Shown: in pieces, positions 58,064-64,000 of the stretch
Layout: every line of letters begins with the position of its first letter
Position numbering within the stretch: position 1 is the stretch's first letter
From: Leptospira sp. WS4.C2
Lineage (GTDB): Bacteria; Spirochaetota; Leptospiria; Leptospirales; Leptospiraceae
DNA length: 64,000 bases
Direction of reading: 5' to 3'
Assembly: GCF_040833985.1 (NCBI RefSeq)
Contig: NZ_CP162139.1
Location: 2,438,001 to 2,502,000 of the forward strand
Position numbers and translations under genes: made by a program
Notes under the pieces: generated by a model
What the model was told of the DNA's origin: nothing
Seen by the model: the letters and a program-made list of their open reading frames with translations, nothing else
The model's database searches: none

Positions 58064-59647
58064 ATGGCAAAAAAATCAGACGCATTTGTTTCAAAAATAA
58101 ACGAAGGATACCCATCCAAAGGTTCTCTCTATTTGGGTGCAGGGATCTTCGATGGAGAAACACATAAGGAAGCTACCGTTTCCATCCCCCTCTCCACCCT
58201 GAACCGTCATGGCCTGATTGCCGGGGCCACTGGAACTGGGAAAACCAAAACCCTCCAACTCTTAACGGAAGGTTTATCCGAGGCGGGAGTTCCCGTGGTC
58301 CTTATGGACATCAAGGGAGACCTTTCGGGACTTGCAGAGGCTGGGGAAGAAAATGACAAAATCAAAGAACGAACCAAGGCCCTAGGAATGGATTGGAAAC
58401 CATCTGCCTATCCCGTTGAATTTTTGTCTCTATCGAAAGAACCGGGAGTTCGCCTTCGTGCGACCATTGCCGAATTTGGACCAGTGCTTATCTCTCGGAT
58501 TTTAGAACTAAATGATACTCAAAGTAGTGTAGTCTCTTTAGTATTTAAATACTGTGATGATTTAGGCCTTCCTATATTAGATATTAAAGATTTTAAAAAA
58601 GCCCTCCAATACATCAATGATGCCGGCAAAGAAGAACTGGAAAAAGAATACGGAACTGTTTCTTCTCAAAGTATCTCTATCATTTTACGTAAACTCATCG
58701 AACTGGAAGGCCAAGGGGGAGAAGATTTTTTTGGAGAACCTTCTTTTGATGTCAATGATCTGATGCAAACTGAATCCAAAAAAGCAAAAGTATCGATCAT
58801 TCGTCTGACCGATATCCAAACCAAACCTCGCCTCTTTTCTACTTTTATGTTGTCACTGCTTACAGAAATATATGCAAGTTTTCCTGAGGAAGGTGATTTA
58901 GAAAAACCGAAACTTGTACTCTTCATTGATGAAGCCCACTTGGTTTTTGATGAAGCTTCGAGTGACCTACTCAAACAATTGGAAACGATGGTGCGCCTCA
59001 TTCGTTCGAAAGGTGTGGGAATTATTTTTTGCACCCAATCTCCCACAGACTTACCCAAAGAAATTTTGGGCCAACTGGGTCTCAAAGTCCAACATGCTCT
59101 CCGTGCGTTTACAGCAAACGACCGCAAGGCTATAAAAACTGCTTCCGAAAACTATCCTGAAACCGAATTTTATGATACCAAAGAAGTGATCACCGAACTA
59201 GGTATAGGTGAGGCATTCATTACGGCTCTCAGTCCCAAGGGAAGCCCTACTCCACTCGTTCGCACACTCCTTGCCCCTCCCGCTTCACGGATGGGAATTT
59301 TAAGTCCAGAGGAACTAAATTCCAAAATTGCAAAATCAGATTTGGTGAAAAAATACCAAACCACATTGGACCGCGAAAGTGCTCACGAAATGCTTTCCAA
59401 AAAAATGGAAACCATTGCCGACGAAACCGAAGCCGCCGAAGAAGAGTCCGGTGAAAAAAGAACCAAATCCAAACGGGCCAAAGAAAAGGAAGATCCTAGT
59501 TTTGTAGAAACCCTTTCCAAAAACCCGCTTGCCCGGGAAGTGGGACGTACTGTTGCCAAAGAAGTCACTCGGGGTCTCCTCGGAATGCTCGGTGTCACAC
59601 CCAAACGCGGGTCAAAACGCAAAAAAACAGGGCTTTTCGGGTTCTAA
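58064..59647 (+). CDS. HerA-like DUF853 P-loop ATPase
   Basis: The 527-residue protein has Walker A GATGTGKT (residues 54-61, Lys60) after the DUF853 start RHGLIAGATG. The VVLMDIKGDLSGLAE block follows soon after. Walker B is VLFIDEAHLVF and the sensor block is IIFCTQSPTDLP. These fit the HerA/FtsK-like family of DNA-translocating or membrane-linked ATPases of unclear role. The C-terminal ~100 residues are Lys/Glu-rich and basic (RTKSKRAKEKE). A ribosome site GAGGGAA precedes the ATG. It lies upstream of groESL but is separated by the CIRCE promoter. Confidence 0.88.
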   Translation: MAKKSDAFVSKINEGYPSKGSLYLGAGIFDGETHKEATVSIPLSTLNRHGLIAGATGTGKTKTLQLLTEGLSEAGVPVVLMDIKGDLSGLAEAGEENDKIKERTKALGMDWKPSAYPVEFLSLSKEPGVRLRATIAEFGPVLISRILELNDTQSSVVSLVFKYCDDLGLPILDIKDFKKALQYINDAGKEELEKEYGTVSSQSISIILRKLIELEGQGGEDFFGEPSFDVNDLMQTESKKAKVSIIRLTDIQTKPRLFSTFMLSLLTEIYASFPEEGDLEKPKLVLFIDEAHLVFDEASSDLLKQLETMVRLIRSKGVGIIFCTQSPTDLPKEILGQLGLKVQHALRAFTANDRKAIKTASENYPETEFYDTKEVITELGIGEAFITALSPKGSPTPLVRTLLAPPASRMGILSPEELNSKIAKSDLVKKYQTTLDRESAHEMLSKKMETIADETEAAEEESGEKRTKSKRAKEKEDPSFVETLSKNPLAREVGRTVAKEVTRGLLGMLGVTPKRGSKRKKTGLFGF

Positions 59648-59654
59648 TTCCATT

Positions 59655-59681
59655 TTAGCACTCTTTGCTTGAAAGTGCTTG
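59655..59681. promoter_or_regulatory. CIRCE operator 1 (imperfect)
   Basis: TTAGCACTC, nine bases, then AAGTGCTTG, against the consensus TTAGCACTC-N9-GAGTGCTAA. The left half is perfect and the right half has three mismatches. It overlaps the -35 box of the groES promoter. HrcA should bind it. Confidence 0.8.
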
Positions 59682-59707
59682 ACGCATCCTTCCCCCAATC
59701 GTTTTAT
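59679..59707 (+). promoter_or_regulatory. groESL promoter
   Basis: TTGACG (-35) and TTTTAT (-10) are separated by 17 bases. The start of transcription would be near 59714. It lies between the two CIRCE elements and overlaps the first. Confidence 0.7.
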
Positions 59708-59718
59708 GGTACTTGAGT

Positions 59719-59745
59719 TTAGCACTCTTTTCAAAATGGTGCTAA
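59719..59745. promoter_or_regulatory. CIRCE operator 2
   Basis: TTAGCACTC, nine bases, then TGGTGCTAA. The right half has two mismatches. Flanking GAGT/ACTC extends the palindrome from 59715 to 59749. It lies just downstream of the predicted start point, so bound HrcA would block initiation. The hairpin may also destabilise the mRNA. Confidence 0.92.
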
Positions 59746-59784
59746 ACTCGGAATCATCAACAGATTGCATACAAGGAGCTACTC

Positions 59785-60075
59785 ATGGCATCAATCAAAC
59801 CTTTAGGCGACCGAGTGGTCGTAGAGCCAAAGAATGAGTCGGAAGAAAAAATCGGATCCATCATCGTACCAGACACAGCAAAAGAAAAACCACAAGAAGG
59901 GAAAATCATAGCTGTTGGACAAGGACGTTATGAAGACGGAAAACTCATTCCTTTAGAAGTAAAGGTAGGAGATACAGTTCTATACGGGAAGTATTCTGGA
60001 ACTGAAATCAAACAAGGCGGACGTGATTTACTCATTATCCGTGAAAGCGACATCCTCGGTGTTGTTACAAACTAA
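59785..60075 (+). CDS. groES: Co-chaperonin GroES
   Basis: The 96-residue cap of the GroEL folding cage. It begins with the family segment [10 protein letters not shown], has the mobile-loop region near residues 16-32 and the [12 protein letters not shown] block. AAGGAG precedes the ATG. It is first in the groES-groEL operon behind the double CIRCE promoter, so heat or unfolded protein should induce it by releasing HrcA. Confidence 0.98.
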   Translation: MASIKPLGDRVVVEPKNESEEKIGSIIVPDTAKEKPQEGKIIAVGQGRYEDGKLIPLEVKVGDTVLYGKYSGTEIKQGGRDLLIIRESDILGVVTN

Positions 60076-60091
60076 TTATAGAAGGAAATAA

Positions 60092-61744
<1,653 letters not shown>

Positions 61745-61797
61745 ATCATGCCCCTATTTCTTTTGCGATGAGATGGTGTTTCCATCCTATCGCACAC

Positions 61798-61830
61798 CAA
61801 AGCCTTGGAGTCAAATCCAAGGCTTTTTTT
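61798..61830 (+). terminator. Rho-independent terminator of groEL
   Basis: AAGCCTTGGA and TCCAAGGCTT form a ten-base stem with a six-base loop and a run of seven T. It lies about 55 bases after groEL and touches the stop of the convergent phosphatase gene. Confidence 0.92.
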
Positions 61831-63757
61831 ATACCTTCACCTGCAGATGGATGATGGTGATGTCATCGTGAGGTGCACCCGAAAGTCCAGTAAAGTAATG
61901 AAAGTCATCTAACATGTTTGCCATAGGATCGATTGATTCTTTGGCGATGGTTTCTAAAAAAGATTTGGCAAGGCGTTTTTCACCGTATTCCAATTGGTCC
62001 GCATTTTCCTCTTCCGTCAGTCCATCGGTATAAAACAAAAATTGGTCCCCTGGTTGAAAATTATATTCTTCTTCTCCGTAAGTGAGTCCAGAGAGAATGC
62101 CCAGTGGTTTTCCTTTGGGTTTGATTTCGACCAGTTCCTTTGACTCTGATTTCCAATGAAAAAAAGAAGGATGGCCTGCACTCGATACCATAAATTTTCC
62201 TTTTTCCATATCGATATGAAAGTAAGTGGCTGTTGTGAAACGTCCAAATGATTTTTTCACCAAATCTTCGTTCATGGCAGAAAGTAAAAAGGATGGGTTT
62301 GACCAATGTTTGTAGTGTTGAAAAAAAGCAAACTTAGAAAGAGAGGCAATGATAGATGCCCCAAGGCCATGTCCCACAACATCAGCGATAAGGATTCCAA
62401 ATTTTTTTCCACCTAATGCTTGGAAGTCGTAAAAATCTCCCCCTACTTCATGGGATGGTTGGTAATAAACACTGATATTCATTTGTTCCCAACGAGGTGG
62501 CGAAGGAGGAAGGATGGCATTTTGAATTCTTGCGGCAGTGACAATTTCTTTTTGTAAAGTTCCATACTTCACTTCGGAAATACGAAAAAGATTTTCGCCA
62601 TAAAGAGTGAGACAAACGACAAAGATAAAAAATCCCCAGTGGGAAGAACGCGGAACTGAATCCAAAATTCCAAGAGACGAAAGAATGTCGTGTGCATTGA
62701 AGATAAAAAGGGCAGAGGCACCAATCACAAGTAAAATGGCCTTTGGTTTTTTGGCCACCACCTGGCTCCAAGCAACAATGATTTGGATGACAAGTGTTGG
62801 TAAACACAACCAAATAAAAGTTAAAATGGCAACGGACATCGAAATAGTTTCGGTAAACGCTAATGTCAAAATGATAATGGAAAACAAAACATGGAACTGC
62901 CACATCATCCGAATGACATTCCAACGCCCAGACCCAATCAACTGATCAAAAAAATACAAACAACTTATGGGAATCAAAAACAAAGTCAAAATAAAAATAA
63001 TAAAACTAGGAAGGACGCTGTCGTAATAGAAAAGTCCAAAAAATCCTGACTGTGATAAAAAATGAATTCCGGAAATGGAAGAAAACCAAGTAAAGGCAAG
63101 GAGTTGTTTTTTCTTTCGCCTTTCAAAAAGATAAAAAGAAAAAAGCCCTAAGATCAAAAAGAAAAATCCAAGGGAAGCAAAGGATTGGCTTCGGTTCGCA
63201 ATTGCTTTGTAATGATCCGTGGGATCCCCATAAAGAGGTGGTTCTGAAAAACCAAGAGGAAGGATTCCCTCTGAAAAAAATACGATATAAACATAACTCC
63301 CCAAACAATCTTCAGGTAATAACAAAACAGGAACAAAACTTCGATTGTATATGACTGTTTCTCTGGGATACAAAGGATCAGAAATCGCAGATCGAAAAAA
63401 CTCTGATTGTAATTTGATTTCTCCGCAATAGGCATCCAAATAAGTAACAAGCCCTCGGAGGAGTAACGATGGTTTTGGATAATCCAACGAATCTCGAAAC
63501 CGAAATCGCGCAGACAAATATTTGGGAGTTGGTTTCTCTAAACTCACATAAGGAATATGATAAGGTTGGTAATCTAACGATAGGTCTTCGATGGCTGGTT
63601 GGAAATAAGCCAATTCTTCTTCTGCGAGAAATCGGTATTCCCATCCGTTAGACCACTTCACGGATTTGTAAGGAAGGAGTGAATCAAAACAAGAGACAAA
63701 ACAAAATAGAGGAAAGATGATGATGAAGAAGAAATGTTTTACATAGGCTCGTTCCAT
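61829..63757 (-). CDS. 7TMR-DISM SpoIIE-type protein phosphatase
   Basis: A 642-residue membrane phosphatase. The N-terminal signal ends near VSCF, an extracytoplasmic domain spans about 25-190, and seven membrane helices follow (about 200-375). The PP2C/SpoIIE catalytic domain (about 400-640) carries the metal aspartates: GGDFYD, ADVVGHG, DGLTEEE and DDITI. Such enzymes dephosphorylate STAS anti-sigma antagonists. The STAS protein with a DSSG site at 44598-44933 is a candidate substrate in this window, but that is an inference. It overlaps the release-factor-like gene by 19 bases. Confidence 0.94.
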   Translation of the reverse strand: MERAYVKHFFFIIIFPLFCFVSCFDSLLPYKSVKWSNGWEYRFLAEEELAYFQPAIEDLSLDYQPYHIPYVSLEKPTPKYLSARFRFRDSLDYPKPSLLLRGLVTYLDAYCGEIKLQSEFFRSAISDPLYPRETVIYNRSFVPVLLLPEDCLGSYVYIVFFSEGILPLGFSEPPLYGDPTDHYKAIANRSQSFASLGFFFLILGLFSFYLFERRKKKQLLAFTWFSSISGIHFLSQSGFFGLFYYDSVLPSFIIFILTLFLIPISCLYFFDQLIGSGRWNVIRMMWQFHVLFSIIILTLAFTETISMSVAILTFIWLCLPTLVIQIIVAWSQVVAKKPKAILLVIGASALFIFNAHDILSSLGILDSVPRSSHWGFFIFVVCLTLYGENLFRISEVKYGTLQKEIVTAARIQNAILPPSPPRWEQMNISVYYQPSHEVGGDFYDFQALGGKKFGILIADVVGHGLGASIIASLSKFAFFQHYKHWSNPSFLLSAMNEDLVKKSFGRFTTATYFHIDMEKGKFMVSSAGHPSFFHWKSESKELVEIKPKGKPLGILSGLTYGEEEYNFQPGDQFLFYTDGLTEEENADQLEYGEKRLAKSFLETIAKESIDPMANMLDDFHYFTGLSGAPHDDITIIHLQVKV

Positions 63758-64000
63758 TCCAGTTTCTCTTTCTCCAATCTCTTCTTCAACGATTTACGAT
63801 GTTTGTCCTGTTTTTTCTTTCGCAGTTTTTGTAAATTAGAGTTGGATTTGGAAGGATCCAATTCTCTTTCTAATTCTAAACACAACAAATCTCTTGCTTT
63901 ATAACGATTGAGACCTTGGGTTCTGTAGACAGAACATTTGATTTGTTTCCCCGAAGGTTTGTGAACCAATTGTACTGCCGTTGATACCTTGTTTACGTTT
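63739..64000 (-). CDS. Release-factor-like ribosome-rescue protein (ArfB/MTRFR type), 5' end outside window
   Basis: The frame runs off the right edge, so the N-terminus is missing. The visible ~86 residues start with NVNKVSTAVQLVHKPSGKQ, the part that follows the catalytic GGQ motif in class I release factors, then YRTQGLNRYKARDLL. The C-terminus is very basic (KKKQDKHRKSLKKRLEKEK), as in ArfB and mitochondrial MTRFR, which insert a positive tail in the mRNA channel of stalled ribosomes. The GGQ itself should lie just outside the window. Confidence 0.85.
   Translation of the reverse strand, partial: NVNKVSTAVQLVHKPSGKQIKCSVYRTQGLNRYKARDLLCLELERELDPSKSNSNLQKLRKKKQDKHRKSLKKRLEKEKLEWNEPM

Overview
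The window reads as a chromosomal segment of a Leptospira species. The spirochete markers are: adjacent genes for two FlaA flagellar sheath proteins; a very large GreA fused to a long helical N-terminal region; a Pur-alpha/BpuR-type small protein; leucine-rich-repeat, LysM and 7TMR-DISM signalling proteins; and a tRNA-Ile/tRNA-Ala pair that stands alone instead of sitting inside an rRNA operon. The base composition looks moderately AT-rich, which would suit the saprophytic L. biflexa-like group, but that placement is an inference. Almost all of the sequence is ordinary, densely packed core genome. I see no prophage, insertion sequence, integron, CRISPR array or rRNA gene.

Layout. 1-5.2 kb: the end of an unidentified membrane protein, an LRR lipoprotein and ileS. 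5.2-9.5 kb (minus): lipB, a two-TM sensor-like protein, a STAS/zinc-ribbon protein and murJ. 9.5-11.3 kb (plus): a DUF4065 protein, panD and an exported protein. 11.6-16.2 kb: a helical protein, trxA, a metallo-beta-lactamase/cyclic-nucleotide-domain protein and an acyl-CoA dehydrogenase. 16.3-18.1 kb (minus): thiC under a TPP riboswitch. 18.1-24.6 kb: an orphan AT-rich gene with a PerR/Fur-like palindrome upstream, a PilZ protein, an outer-membrane beta-barrel candidate, a tandem-ACT protein, an MFS transporter, a phasin-like protein and a bifunctional-nuclease-family protein. 24.65-27.2 kb: three tRNAs, hemW and a CBS protein. 27.2-33.5 kb: a DEDD exonuclease, an aminotransferase, then phosphohexomutase-argD-leuB-receiver with overlapping start and stop codons. 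33.5-38.8 kb (minus): an oligopeptide-binding lipoprotein, a cryptic kinase-like protein, a GT-C membrane glycosyltransferase and pgeF, divergent from a GH13 hydrolase. 40.1-47.2 kb (minus): nadC-rsh, STAS-LysM lipoprotein, fur-tgt and lptE. 47.3-54.7 kb: an M23 peptidase, the greA fusion, PUR-flaA2-flaA1 and a CNB protein. 54.8-57.9 kb: a NarL-type regulator and a hybrid histidine kinase, tail to tail. 58-61.8 kb: a HerA-like ATPase and groES-groEL behind two CIRCE operators. 61.8-64 kb (minus): a 7TMR-DISM/SpoIIE phosphatase and a truncated-by-window release-factor-like rescue protein.

Themes. Signalling is heavily represented: two STAS proteins, one SpoIIE-type phosphatase, two CNB-domain proteins, PilZ, Rsh, a hybrid kinase and two receivers, one of which has Glu at the phosphoacceptor position. 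Genes are packed with ATGA or TAATG overlaps within operons, interlocking stop codons at three convergent junctions, and coding overlaps at head-to-head starts. The most promising leads are the unrecognised kinase-like protein at 35821-36903, the PUR protein placed directly ahead of flaA2, the 7-1-7 palindrome ahead of the orphan gene at 18147-19664, and the double-CIRCE promoter of groESL.
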